Below, in pieces: positions 44,129-53,419 of a stretch of 53,766 bases of DNA. This DNA comes from Actinomycetota bacterium (GTDB lineage: Bacteria > Actinomycetota > Thermoleophilia > Gaiellales > Gaiellaceae): the NCBI GenBank assembly GCA_003132665.1, contig PKYN01000015.1, forward strand, positions 1-53,766, written 5' to 3'. Position numbers and translations under genes: made by a program. Under the pieces are notes generated by a model, which saw only the letters and a program-made list of their open reading frames with translations, ran no database searches and was not told the DNA's origin. Positions within the stretch are counted from its first letter, which is position 1; every line of letters begins with the position of its first letter.

Positions 44129-44297
44129 GAAAGCAACGCTCGTTCTTGCGGACGGGGCCGGCTTCGAAAGACGTGTCGTGAGCGCTCCCGGGTTTAGGGC
44201 CGGGGAGGTCTGCTTCACCACCGCCATGGCGGGCCACGCATGGCCCTTCACCGATCCTAGCTATGCGCCTCGGGCACTCGTTTGCGGCTATTCGTAG
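44124..44297 (+). pseudogene. carA: Truncated carA (carbamoyl-phosphate synthase small subunit) remnant
   Basis: The 57-aa product matches the very N-terminus of CarA: KATLVLADGAGFERRVVSAP, then GEVCFTTAMAGH and FTDPSYA, where CarA has LEDG, GE-V-FNTAMTGY and LTDPSYAGQ. It then reads RALVCGYS and stops at TAG 44295-44297, exactly where CarA would continue with YPLIGNYG. No later CarA sequence, and no glutaminase domain, is seen downstream. It starts within the ARG-box region, opposite argC, an arrangement normal for an arginine-controlled carA. I read it as a decayed gene. A short functional peptide is unlikely. Confidence 0.75.
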
Positions 44298-44371
44298 GCG
44301 CCCGCCCTGGGGCGGAGACGAAATCGGCCAGTGAGGTTCCGCTCGGTCGGAAGGATCTCGGCCGAGGCCTG

Positions 44372-44397
44372 CGTCGGGTGTTTAGTATGACCCGACG
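44372..44397. terminator. Hairpin between the carA remnant and a lipoprotein gene
   Basis: CGTCGGGT (44372-44379) pairs with ACCCGACG (44390-44397) around a 10-base loop, then GGGG follows. It sits between two genes that end toward each other, so it may terminate one or both. Confidence 0.4.
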
Positions 44398-44428
44398 GGG
44401 GCTACTGGCAAGGATCGATCGCGGCTAT

Positions 44429-45640
44429 CTATCTGCACGGCGGAATCGGCGGTAGCGATTTCAGTGGCAAGAAGACGATGTCGGAGATGCCGTGGAGAGC
44501 TTTCGTCGCAGAAGGCTTGAGCAGAACGAGGGTCTTCGCGTCGAGGCGCGTCCAACCACCTTCGTTGATTTGGAGATAGCGGCCGTTTGTTGCGTCGGCG
44601 AAGTAGCTCCGCGGCTGGATGCCAAAGAAGACATAGCGACCGGCTACTTGCAGCGAGTTGTCGATTGTGTATGCGTCTCGACTCGAAATCACGATTCGCG
44701 GCTTAGTTCTGAGCGATGGCGACCACCACAGAGATTTCCAACTGTCCGTCATAAAGGCAAGCGCTTCACCGTCGGTGACCGGAGCTAAACCTCCCCGGAT
44801 CTTTCGCAGCGCCGGTGGCGCGGTAACTATCCGACCGGTTCTGGCGTCGGCGGTTCTCATTATCGTCAGCGCGCCTGGCGCCATCGACTCGGGCCAGACG
44901 ACCAGCGGGCCATCGATAAGGAACGATCCCCCGACGCGTCCGCTGTGAACGACCCGGTCGCGACCACTCTCGAGATCGACAACGTGAATGTCGCCAACGT
45001 TGTTCTGTCCTGAACCCTGCTCCCAGGTCGCATAGCCAGCGAAAGCGACAGGTGCCTGCCATGCGCTGGTCAAGTACTCCCCGGACGGCGAACGTGCGGC
45101 CGATCCGATCTGGCGCAGCCGGCCAGTGCGGGAATCCCACGACCAAATTGAGAAGTCGCCCGTGTCGTAGAGCGAGTGATACTCCGCCCAGACCAGCCAG
45201 CGCCCGTCGAAGCTGCCGCTCGCCTGATCGCTATTCGAATCTGGGTAGCGCCTTATCTTGGTGAATCGACTGCTTGTTGCGTTGATCCTGACAACACCTG
45301 AGTAAGCCTTTGTGTAGAGAGAGGCGAAGAACGACCGCCCGTCGTTTGCCGCTGCAAGCGGAACGACGGAAGCTCGCCGGGAGATGGCAACGACGCCACC
45401 TCGCAGGGCCTTTCTCCAGGCCGCGTTCGGTTGTGTCTTGCACCAGATGTGCTTCGCGACGCTAGCTCGCTCGACGTGAGTCGCGTTGATTTGCTCGAGC
45501 TGCGTGGTGCCTATGCTCTTTCGGATAGACGAAGATCCAGATTGGCAGCTCGCTGCGACGAGGCAAATGATTACGAGCCCCGCGGCGGGCCGAAGCCCGC
45601 CGCGATAGCCCTCATTCCTCGGATCACCAGACGTAGCCAC
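44429..45640 (-). CDS. Lipoprotein, beta-propeller-like
   Basis: 403 aa. An N-terminal export signal ends in a lipobox, IICLVAASC, with the lipidated Cys at about residue 32. The rest has repeated strands with W/G-rich turns (FDGRWLVWAEYHS, DFSIWSWDSRTGRL, GDIHVVDLESGRDRVV, LIDGPLVVWPESM, ALTIMRTADARTG), typical of beta-propellers such as TolB-like proteins. No catalytic motif is seen. Codons are less GC-rich than in the arginine genes. It overlaps the C39-like peptidase gene by 17 bases and is co-transcribed after it. The start is the GTG at 45640. Confidence 0.7.
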   Translation of the reverse strand: MATSGDPRNEGYRGGLRPAAGLVIICLVAASCQSGSSSIRKSIGTTQLEQINATHVERASVAKHIWCKTQPNAAWRKALRGGVVAISRRASVVPLAAANDGRSFFASLYTKAYSGVVRINATSSRFTKIRRYPDSNSDQASGSFDGRWLVWAEYHSLYDTGDFSIWSWDSRTGRLRQIGSAARSPSGEYLTSAWQAPVAFAGYATWEQGSGQNNVGDIHVVDLESGRDRVVHSGRVGGSFLIDGPLVVWPESMAPGALTIMRTADARTGRIVTAPPALRKIRGGLAPVTDGEALAFMTDSWKSLWWSPSLRTKPRIVISSRDAYTIDNSLQVAGRYVFFGIQPRSYFADATNGRYLQINEGGWTRLDAKTLVLLKPSATKALHGISDIVFLPLKSLPPIPPCR

Positions 45641-46496
45641 GACCGCCTACGATCGTAACGATCGCGTTGCTGGACATGGTCGAATACGGCGGAACGTTAT
45701 TGGCCCACCCGATGATGTTTGTCGGAACGCCATGTACCGAGTCCTCATACATCGTGTTCGCACCGCCGCTCGTGTACCCGCGGATGTTGAACCAGTGGAA
45801 GATTGTGCTGCCCAGAGGATGACCTATCAGGTGATACTGCCCTCCTGGGACTTCCCAGGCATCACCAACCAGCGGTGCGCGCAGCGCCGTGATGTTGGAC
45901 ACGAGACTCGACTTGTAGCTACTTATTTGCGCGGAAGTAGGCGAACTGGAAACCGGCGCGGGAACGTAATAGTTCCTCGATTGGTGGGAGTTCATCACGT
46001 CCGGAACCGGGAAACCTGTCCGCGTCGGCCCGCCCGACCAGGCGGTTCCGGCGGTAGTCGTGCCGAGCTCCTGCGCCAACTGCGCTTGTGTGAACCAATA
46101 CCCCATTTGACCGAGAGCTTCGTTGACCGAAGCGGGCCCGCACCAGTACGACGTTTTTTGCGGGTTCTGATTTGCGCTGAGAGAATCAGAGCCCGACGCC
46201 GCAGCCGCCGTTACCATCGTCGAGCTTGGCGCCACGGTGCCGATGGCGCTCAGGCGAGCGCTAATGGTCGCGGTACTCGCTTTACCGGAGTCGACAGTCG
46301 CTACGGCCTGATTCTTCAGCTCTGACATCTGTTGCTGGTATGCGGTCAGTGGTAGATGTGGATCGGTGTCAGTCGCCGTCTTGTAGGCGGCTTCGCTCTT
46401 TGCCGTCGGTGCGCCCGCGGAAAACGCTCCTGTGGGGAGCAGCAGGACGCAGAGAATTCCAGCCGCGACCAGCGCGACCTTTTTGATCGTCGTCAT
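45624..46496 (-). CDS. Secreted C39-like cysteine peptidase
   Basis: 290 aa. Signal peptide at residues 1-27 (KKVALVAAGILCVLLLPTGAFSAG). The C39-like catalytic set is visible: Gln113 and Cys119 in NPQKTSYWCGPASVNEALGQ, His234 in FHWFNIRGY and Asp252 in YEDSVHG. Such enzymes cleave peptides outside the cell; no transporter is attached, so it is the free C39_2 type. The N-terminal 80 residues after the signal are helical, possibly a propeptide. The SD AGGGAG is seen upstream. It is divergent from the subtilase gene at 46845. Confidence 0.78.
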   Translation of the reverse strand: MTTIKKVALVAAGILCVLLLPTGAFSAGAPTAKSEAAYKTATDTDPHLPLTAYQQQMSELKNQAVATVDSGKASTATISARLSAIGTVAPSSTMVTAAAASGSDSLSANQNPQKTSYWCGPASVNEALGQMGYWFTQAQLAQELGTTTAGTAWSGGPTRTGFPVPDVMNSHQSRNYYVPAPVSSSPTSAQISSYKSSLVSNITALRAPLVGDAWEVPGGQYHLIGHPLGSTIFHWFNIRGYTSGGANTMYEDSVHGVPTNIIGWANNVPPYSTMSSNAIVTIVGGRGYVW

Positions 46497-46513
46497 GTGG
46501 AATCTCCCTTTTT

Positions 46514-46688
46514 GCGGATTGGAACGACGCGATCGTAGGTCGTTGGGCTATTACCGGCAAGATGGCCAAATGGGGCATGGCTACTGCGGACACGTTCGCT
46601 TCGAACACGGCCAGTTTCGGCTTATGCTTGCTGCGAAGCCGGGGGCCCTCCCGCGGATTGGAACACGCTGGGCTATGCCCCCGGCTTC
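46514..46688. other. Intergenic repeat pair and hairpin between two protease genes
   Basis: The 12-mer GCGGATTGGAAC occurs at 46514-46525 and 46653-46664, each followed by GGGCTAT (46545-46551; 46670-46676). The second copy lies in the loop of a perfect 12-bp stem, 46635-46646 with 46677-46688. It lies in a 348-base gap between divergent genes and no coding frame is convincing. It could be a structured leader for either gene. Confidence 0.35.
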
Positions 46689-46844
46689 TCTTTCAAAGAG
46701 ATTCCGCTGCCCAGAAGTTTCCGCGCTTTACGCGGCGAGGCCGAGATTTAGGCACTTTTCCTGAGAAAGACACCTCTTCTGGGGGTGCAAGATGCCCCGA
46801 TATCGGGACACTTTCTTGCGCCCGAACGTCCGACAAGAGACCTG

Positions 46845-48662
46845 ATGGCGCGCTTCCATCGTTTTTTCTTGCGGGGCGGTCTGCGGGCGATCCTTCTGAC
46901 CGGCGCCTTGGCTTGCGTCGGTGTTCTCTTTACGACGACTGCCGGCGCCGGCCCTCACTCCTCCTACTCCTCCTCGCCGATCGCGCACAACTCACCCTCG
47001 GCCGAGAGCATCGTTCGCTTCGACGCGGGCACCTCGGCGGCCGACATGCAACAGATCGTCGCGGACGCCGGCGGAGACGTGGCAACCGTGATGCCCGAGA
47101 TCTCGGCCGTCTCCGTTCGCACGAACAGCGCCGATTTTTCCACCGAGATCGAAGCCAACCCGAAGGTGAACGCCGTCTTCGTCGATCGCTACGTCTCTTG
47201 GGGATCGACGGACAGCCGCCTCGGCGGTCACAACTCGTCCACCTCGTTCATGCCGAAGACGAAGGGCCGCTCTTCCTTCCCCGATCCGCTGCACAACGCG
47301 GCGGCTCCCAACGCAGAGGGGATCGTCCAGTGGGACGACAACCGCATGGACGTGCCGGACGCCTGGCGCAGGACGACGGGAGACAAATCGATCGTCGTCG
47401 CGGTGCTCGACACCGGCGTTCAGGGCAACACGAAGGAGTTGAGCTCGAACTTCGACTCGCGGACGTCCGAGAACGCGCTCGATTGCAAATCGATCATCCG
47501 CGACTACGGGCTTGGCTTCCTGACGGACAACGGAATTCTCGACGAGTGCCGTAACGGCGATCGCGACGGCCACGGAACCTGGGTAGCCAGCCGTATCGGC
47601 GCGGCAGCCAACGGATTCGGGTCGAACGGGGTCGCGCCGAAGGTGACGATTCGCAGCTACAAGGTGCTCGCCGGCGAGTTCGGCGGGCTGACGAGCTGGA
47701 TCGTCAACGGCATGATCGACGCCTGCCACGACGGAGCCGACATTCTCAACATGTCGATCGAGGGCTACGACGATCCGACGCTCGAGGCCGACGTCCAGGA
47801 TTACCTGTTCTGGGCTGACGCGATCAAGTACTGCCACGCGCGCGGAACGACGATCGTCGCCGCAGCCGGCAACGAGCACGTAAATCTCGAGCGCAGCAAC
47901 ATCACGATCGCGGGCCGGACGTTCATCGGCGCCGGCCGCGTCGACAGCGGCTCGAAGGGAATCGGGACTGTTTACCCAGGCGACTCGATCGAGCCCTACG
48001 TCACCGACCTGCGCGGGATGCTGCTGGTGCCGGGCGGAGTCCCGGACGTGATTGCCGTCTCGGCTACGGCCAACGAAGTCGTCAATGCACCCGACGCCGA
48101 TCCCTCGGTTCGCTGGCCGGCGAGGTGGCTGGGCGCTCGCGATCAGCTTGCGTACTACTCGAACTACGGCTCGCGTATCGACCTCGCGGCGCCGGGCGGG
48201 GCGCGCAAGTTCAACATCGCGCTCTTCGACGGTGGCCTGGATGACGTGCTGACAGGCGGATACGGCTCCTTCTCGGCCGTTGATCCCAATTCCGCCTACT
48301 GCAACGATCCCGAGCTTTCGGCCTCCTACAACTCCGACTGCTTCACGATCGGCGGTCAAGGCTTCGCCTGGTCACAGGGAACCTCGATGTCGGCTCCGGA
48401 CGTTGCGGGCGTCGCCGTCCTGACGCTTGCGACTCATCCCCGCCTCCGACACAACCCCGACGCACTGCTGGCTCGGCTGGCGCAGACTGCGAACCACCGA
48501 ATCGCGAACTACACGGGCCCGAACGACCCGAGAAACACGACCGCCGCGATCGACGGCACGCCCTGTGACACGGGCTACTGCCACCTCGACTTCAGGCATC
48601 CGATCTCGTCCGGGGATGCCTACGGAGCGGGCATCGTCGACGCCGACAGCGCCGTTTCCTAG
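46845..48662 (+). CDS. Secreted S8 (subtilisin-like) serine peptidase
   Basis: 605 aa from the ATG at 46845. A signal/anchor at about 12-35 (LRAILLTGALACVGVLFTTTAGA) is followed by an inhibitor-like pro-region (SIVRFDAGTSAADMQQIVAD). The peptidase domain has Asp in VVAVLDTGV, His in DRDGHGTWVASRIG, Asn in IVAAAGNE and Ser in QGTSMSAPDVAGVAVL. Extra Cys pairs (NALDCKSII, LDECRNGD, TPCDTGYCHLDF) suggest disulfides, which the DsbA/VKOR system could form. It converges on gltB with a 9-base gap. The frame upstream of 46845 lacks signal-peptide features. Confidence 0.92.
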   Translation: MARFHRFFLRGGLRAILLTGALACVGVLFTTTAGAGPHSSYSSSPIAHNSPSAESIVRFDAGTSAADMQQIVADAGGDVATVMPEISAVSVRTNSADFSTEIEANPKVNAVFVDRYVSWGSTDSRLGGHNSSTSFMPKTKGRSSFPDPLHNAAAPNAEGIVQWDDNRMDVPDAWRRTTGDKSIVVAVLDTGVQGNTKELSSNFDSRTSENALDCKSIIRDYGLGFLTDNGILDECRNGDRDGHGTWVASRIGAAANGFGSNGVAPKVTIRSYKVLAGEFGGLTSWIVNGMIDACHDGADILNMSIEGYDDPTLEADVQDYLFWADAIKYCHARGTTIVAAAGNEHVNLERSNITIAGRTFIGAGRVDSGSKGIGTVYPGDSIEPYVTDLRGMLLVPGGVPDVIAVSATANEVVNAPDADPSVRWPARWLGARDQLAYYSNYGSRIDLAAPGGARKFNIALFDGGLDDVLTGGYGSFSAVDPNSAYCNDPELSASYNSDCFTIGGQGFAWSQGTSMSAPDVAGVAVLTLATHPRLRHNPDALLARLAQTANHRIANYTGPNDPRNTTAAIDGTPCDTGYCHLDFRHPISSGDAYGAGIVDADSAVS

Positions 48663-48671
48663 GCGGGCTCC

Positions 48672-51600
48672 TTACTTCTCGCTCGCGGCGACGGGGGTAG
48701 CGCCGTCCGCGGTTTCCTCCGAGCCCTCGTGCTCTTCTTCTATCCGAGCGACGTTGCCCTTCGGGTGAACTCGTTTGAAATCACGGAGCGTGGTTTCCCA
48801 GTCGCCGAGTAGCGTCGCGGCGCGGGCAGAGCCGGTTAGCTTGAGGTGCTCCTCGACGAGCGTCCGCAGGGTCGCGGCCGCAGGACCGTCGAGCGGCTCG
48901 GCGGCGACCAAGTCGGGGTTCATGCGAACCTCCAGCCGTCCTTCGGGGTCGTAGACGAAAGCCTGTCCGCCGCTCATGCCGGCGCCCAAATTGCGCCCGA
49001 ACTCGCCCAGGATGACCACGGTTCCCGAGGTCATGTACTCGCAGGGATGACCGCCGGTGCCCTCGACGACGGCGACCGCGCCGGAGTTCCTGACGGCGAA
49101 GCGCTCACCCACGCGCCCGGCGATGTGCAGCCGTCCGCCCGTCGCCCCGTAAAGCAGGGTGTTACCGGCCAGCACGGGATGACCTGTGACCTCTGCGCCC
49201 GGCCGGATGACGATCCTTCCGCCGTTCATGCCCTTGCCGACGTAATCGTTGGCCGCGCCGGTCAGCTCGAAGTTGATGCCGTCGGCCAGGTAAGCGCCAA
49301 AGCTCTGTCCGGCCATTCCGCGGAAGCGAACGGTCGCCGAGCCGGGAGGGGCGCCGAAGCCGAAGTGATCGCCGATGTCTCCGCCGATGCGGGCGCCGAC
49401 CGTGCGGTCGCAGTTCCCGATCGCGTACTCGAGCTCGAGCTCTAGATCGCGCTCGAGAATCACGGCCGCCTCGGTGGCGATGCGGTCGTTGAGCTCACCG
49501 CCGGTGCCGATGACCCTGGGCTCGGCGTTGAAGCGGAACGGACCGTCGCCTTCTCTCGCCAGCAGCGGCTCGAGATTGATCAGGTCCTTGCGCGCGTCGC
49601 CGGTCGGGCGCTGGCGCAGGAGCTCCGTCCGCCCGATCGCGTCGTCGAGCGAGCGCAGTCCGAGCGCGGCGAGCTGGCGGCGAACCTCTTCGGCGACGAA
49701 GAGGAGGTATGCGGCGACCTTCTCGGGCGTTCCGGCGAAACGCGCGCGCAGCTCGGGTCGTTGCGTCGCGATTCCAACCGGGCAGCTGTCGAGGTGGCAG
49801 GCGCGCACCATCAAGCAGCCTTCGGCCAACAGGAGCGAGGTACCGAAGCTGTACTCGTCGGCTCCCATCAGCGCCGCCACGACGACGTCGCGGCCGGTTT
49901 TGAAGCCGCCGTCCACGCGCACCCGCACCCGTCCGCGCAGGCCCTCGGAGACGAGCGCCTGCTGCGTCTCGGCGAGCCCGAGCTCCCAGGGCGCGCCGGC
50001 GTTCTTGATCGAGGAGAGCGGGCTGGCGCCGGTGCCGCCGTCGCAACCGGCGATATGGACGACGTCGGCCAGAGCCTTGACGACGCCCGCGGCGACGATG
50101 CCCACCCCGGCCTCCGACACGAGTTTCACCGACACGTCGGCACCCGGGTGCGCCTGGCGCAGGTCGAACACGAGCTGAGCGAGATCTTCGATCGAGTAAA
50201 TGTCGTGATGAGGCGGCGGTGAGATGAGCGCGATCCCGGGCTCGGTGTGCCGTAGCTCCGCGATCTCTTCAGAGACCTTGTGCCCTGGTAGTTGGCCGCC
50301 CTCGCCGGGCTTGGCGCCTTGCGCGATCTTGATCTGCAGCTCCTCGGCCGAGCGCAGGTAAGCCGGCGTTACGCCGAAGCGTCCCGAGGCGACCTGCTTG
50401 ATCGCCGAGTTGCGCGCCGTTCCGTAGCGAGCGAGCGCCTCGCCGCCTTCGCCCGAGTTGGAGCGGGCGCCGATCATGTTCAGCGCGATCGCCAGCGTCT
50501 CGTGCGCCTCGGCCGAGAGCGCGCCCTGGCTCATCGCGCCCGCCGAGAAGCGCTTGATGATCGCCGAGACGGGCTCGACCACCTCGAGCGGAAGCGGCGG
50601 CCCCGACGGCACGAGCTCGAGCAGGTCGCGCAACTCGAGCGGCTCGCGGTCGTTGACCGCCTTGGCGAACTGCTCGTAGACGTCCCAGCCGCCGCCGGCG
50701 ATGGCTCGGCGCAGCAGGTATGCCGCCTCGCGCTGCCCGCTCGTGACCGACTCCTTCAGCGTGCTCACGCCCGGAGCCGTGGTCGCGTGCTCCTCGCCGC
50801 CGCGGCGCATCTTGATAAAGCCCGGATTGCCAAGCTGGGCGCGTTCCTCGAAAGCTGCCTCGAGCCGCTGCCAGGCATCCTGCTCCAGCTCGGCGAAACC
50901 GATGCCGCCGATCGCCGAGGAGGTGCGGGCGAAAGCTTTGCTCATGATCCCGTCGCCGAGCCCGATCGCCTCGAAGATCTGGGCGCCGCGATAACTGGCC
51001 ACGTCCGAGATGCCCATCTTCGACATCACCTTCAAGACGCCGTCTTCCATCGCGCCGCGGAAATGCTGCTGCGCCAAAACCGGGTCGGCGCCGTCTCGGC
51101 CGAGTTTGCGGGCGTTCGCTAGCGCCGCCACCGTCTCGAGGGTCAGCCGCGGGCAGATCGCGTCCGCGCCGAACCCGAGCAGCAGGGCGAAATGGTGCGT
51201 CTCGCGCGGCTCCTCGCTCTCGACCAAGATCGAGGCGCTCGTGCGCAGCTCGGAGGCGACCAGGCGTTGGTGGATGATTCCGACGGCGAGCAGAATGGGC
51301 ACCGGGGCCCGCTCGGGCGAGATTCCGGTATCGGAGATCAGCAGCAAATCCTCGCCACTCTGAGCGGCCCGGACGGCTTCGCCGGCCAGGCGCTCGCAGG
51401 CCGCCTCGAGCCCCTCCTCGCGCGTGAAGGTGGCGTCGAGACGGTGGGTCTCGAGCTCGCTCAGCCCGTCGGGGTAGAGGAAGAAGCTCTCCAGCTCGGT
51501 CAGCGCCGCGGCTTCGGGCTCTTCGCGCAGAAGCGGCGCGCGGGCGCCGAGGAGGGTGCGCAGGCTGAAGACGATTCGCTCGCGCAGGTGGTCCATCGGC

Positions 51601-53075
51601 GGGTTCGTGACCTGTGCGAAGCGCTGCTTGAAGTAGGCGGGGAGGAGGCGCGCACGGTTCGCCAGCGGAGTCACCGCGGAGTCGTCGCCCATCGAAGAGG
51701 TGGGCTCGTGGCCGGTGGCGCCGATTGGCCGCAGGATCACGTTCAGTTCCTCGCTGGTGAAGCCGAAGGCGACCTGGCGCGAGACCAGGTCGTCGTCGCA
51801 GTAGCCGTCCGCTTCGCCGACCGATTGCGGCGTCAGCGTTTCGGCCAGCCACTCGCCATAGGGGCGCCGCCGGGCCAGGTCGTGCTTGATCCGCCGGCTG
51901 GAGAGAACCTCCCCCAGGTCGGGGTCGACGGCAATCATCTCGCCCGGTCCCAGCATGCCGTACTCGACAGTCACGCCCTCCGGCAGGTCGACGAGCCCGA
52001 CCTCCGAAGCGCAGATGGCGAGCCCGTCGGAGGTAATGAGGTAGCGCAGCGGGCGGAGCCCGTTTCGGTCGAGGCCGGCGCCGACCAGGCGTCCATCGGT
52101 GAAGACGATCCCGGCCGGTCCGTCCCAGGGCTCGATCAGACAGGAGTGGTAGCGGTAGAAGTCGCGCACCCCAGCGTCCAGCTCCGGATTGGCGTCCCAG
52201 GCCTCCGGCACGAGCATCGCCAGCGCATGGCGCACGTCGCGGCCGCCGCGCACGAGCAGCTCGAGCACGTTGTCGAGGGTTCGCGAGTCGGCGCTCGGGT
52301 CTTCGATCGCGGGGTAGAGGGAGGCGTCGTCAGCGGAGCCGAGATGGTGCTCGCGCGCGTGCATCCAGTTGACGTTTCCCGCCACGGCGTTGATCTCGCC
52401 GTTGTGACAGAGCATGCGGAAAGGCTGGGCGCGCTCCCAGGTCGGCGTGGTGTTGGTGGCGAAGCGCTGGTGGAAGATGCCGAAGGGAATCTCGAGCTCG
52501 GGATCGGCGAGATCGGGATAGAAGCCGGCCAGCTGATCGGCCGCGCAGAGCGCCTTGTAGGTCACCGTGCGGAAGGAGAGCGAGGCGATATAGAGGCTCG
52601 ACCGCTCGCGCTCGATGCGCTTGCGGGCTCGCATCGCCGCCAGCTCGGCCTCATCGGCGCCGAGCCCCGCGGGCGGAACGAGCCGCGCTTGCATGATCTT
52701 CGGCTGCGTCTGCCGCGCGCGCTCACCCAGGTGGGAAGGATTGACCGGCACCTCGCGCCAGCCGGCGAAGCCGATCTGCTCGAGCTTGCAGGCCTCTTCG
52801 ACGAGCGAGAGCTCGGTCTCGTCCCAGGCGAAGATCATCGCCAGGCCGCCCTCGGGCGCCAGGCGGGAGGTGAGCGGCATTAGGACGCCCGCGCCGTCGC
52901 CGGTCAGGCCGTCGGAGTTGATCGCGCCGCGGTGCTTGACGCGGCCGAGTGCCGAGAGAATCAGATCGAGGACGCGGCGCGAAGGAAGTCCGTGCACGTC
53001 GGCGATGAACCCGATACCGCAGGCATCCCGTTCCTTCGTCGAATTGTTCTGCTCGTACAACGACCGCATTGCCAC
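48672..53075 (-). CDS. gltB: Glutamate synthase large subunit
   Basis: 1467 aa, full length. The N-terminal amidotransferase nucleophile is Cys19 (RDACGIGFIADVHG), exposed after removal of a short propeptide. The FMN and glutamate-synthase domain has SGEGGEALARYG, KPGEGGQLPGHKV, SPPPHHDIYSIEDLAQL and the Fe-S ligands VRACHLDSCPVGIATQ. The C-terminal GXGXG beta-helix ends with RNSGAVAVVEGTGGHPCEYM. It transfers the glutamine amide to 2-oxoglutarate. The small subunit gene is not visible downstream, where the convergent subtilase lies. The start is the GTG at 53075 with AAGGGG upstream; ATG 53069 is an alternative. Confidence 0.97.
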   Translation of the reverse strand: MAMRSLYEQNNSTKERDACGIGFIADVHGLPSRRVLDLILSALGRVKHRGAINSDGLTGDGAGVLMPLTSRLAPEGGLAMIFAWDETELSLVEEACKLEQIGFAGWREVPVNPSHLGERARQTQPKIMQARLVPPAGLGADEAELAAMRARKRIERERSSLYIASLSFRTVTYKALCAADQLAGFYPDLADPELEIPFGIFHQRFATNTTPTWERAQPFRMLCHNGEINAVAGNVNWMHAREHHLGSADDASLYPAIEDPSADSRTLDNVLELLVRGGRDVRHALAMLVPEAWDANPELDAGVRDFYRYHSCLIEPWDGPAGIVFTDGRLVGAGLDRNGLRPLRYLITSDGLAICASEVGLVDLPEGVTVEYGMLGPGEMIAVDPDLGEVLSSRRIKHDLARRRPYGEWLAETLTPQSVGEADGYCDDDLVSRQVAFGFTSEELNVILRPIGATGHEPTSSMGDDSAVTPLANRARLLPAYFKQRFAQVTNPPMDHLRERIVFSLRTLLGARAPLLREEPEAAALTELESFFLYPDGLSELETHRLDATFTREEGLEAACERLAGEAVRAAQSGEDLLLISDTGISPERAPVPILLAVGIIHQRLVASELRTSASILVESEEPRETHHFALLLGFGADAICPRLTLETVAALANARKLGRDGADPVLAQQHFRGAMEDGVLKVMSKMGISDVASYRGAQIFEAIGLGDGIMSKAFARTSSAIGGIGFAELEQDAWQRLEAAFEERAQLGNPGFIKMRRGGEEHATTAPGVSTLKESVTSGQREAAYLLRRAIAGGGWDVYEQFAKAVNDREPLELRDLLELVPSGPPLPLEVVEPVSAIIKRFSAGAMSQGALSAEAHETLAIALNMIGARSNSGEGGEALARYGTARNSAIKQVASGRFGVTPAYLRSAEELQIKIAQGAKPGEGGQLPGHKVSEEIAELRHTEPGIALISPPPHHDIYSIEDLAQLVFDLRQAHPGADVSVKLVSEAGVGIVAAGVVKALADVVHIAGCDGGTGASPLSSIKNAGAPWELGLAETQQALVSEGLRGRVRVRVDGGFKTGRDVVVAALMGADEYSFGTSLLLAEGCLMVRACHLDSCPVGIATQRPELRARFAGTPEKVAAYLLFVAEEVRRQLAALGLRSLDDAIGRTELLRQRPTGDARKDLINLEPLLAREGDGPFRFNAEPRVIGTGGELNDRIATEAAVILERDLELELEYAIGNCDRTVGARIGGDIGDHFGFGAPPGSATVRFRGMAGQSFGAYLADGINFELTGAANDYVGKGMNGGRIVIRPGAEVTGHPVLAGNTLLYGATGGRLHIAGRVGERFAVRNSGAVAVVEGTGGHPCEYMTSGTVVILGEFGRNLGAGMSGGQAFVYDPEGRLEVRMNPDLVAAEPLDGPAAATLRTLVEEHLKLTGSARAATLLGDWETTLRDFKRVHPKGNVARIEEEHEGSEETADGATPVAASEK

Positions 53076-53187
53076 GTCTGGTCCCCTTCGCTCTTTGGCA
53101 CGTAGCTCAATCAGCCCGGGGTTGCGAACAACCCGGCCTGTCGTCTCTCATCTGTCTGCTAGTCGGCGCGGAGACGAAAGACGCCGG

Positions 53188-53289
53188 CTAGCGTTTTGCA
53201 GCAGCGCGCTTAGCCGAGGCCAGGGCAGCCGAGCGAATGGAGACAGCCGTCTTCCCAGACGTGAACGGTGTCATTTCTGCGCTAGCCAT
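53188..53289 (-). CDS. Possible 33-aa leader ORF upstream of gltB
   Basis: ATG at 53289 to TAG at 53188-53190. The product MASAEMTPFTSGKTAVSIRS continues into a basic Ala/Lys/Arg tail. Its ATG is about nine bases from the -10 element of the predicted promoter, so it would be translated nearly leaderless. It lies 112 bases before gltB. Attenuation peptide, small basic protein or chance are all possible. Confidence 0.3.
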   Translation of the reverse strand: MASAEMTPFTSGKTAVSIRSAALASAKRAAAKR

Positions 53290-53298
53290 CGTGCCAAG

Positions 53299-53328
53299 AC
53301 TATACCGGTTGAAGCGATTCTCGAACAA
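53299..53328 (-). promoter_or_regulatory. Candidate gltB promoter
   Basis: On the minus strand TTGTTC (53328-53323), 18 bases, then TATAGT (53304-53299). It would produce a leader of about 215 bases before gltB. The leader contains a hairpin with a TTCG loop at about 53115-53137 and the 33-aa frame. Confidence 0.45.
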
Positions 53329-53419
53329 ACGTGGAACCAGGCAGAGCGGGTCGGGGAATCCACTTACGAACGTAGTTTCCCTCGACCCCGTCCTGTAGAT
53401 CGACGAGAATCAGAGAATC

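Noticed and set aside
51192..52883. 563-codon open frame opposite gltB
   Set aside because: Antisense shadow of an intact, full-length gltB; no recognisable motifs.
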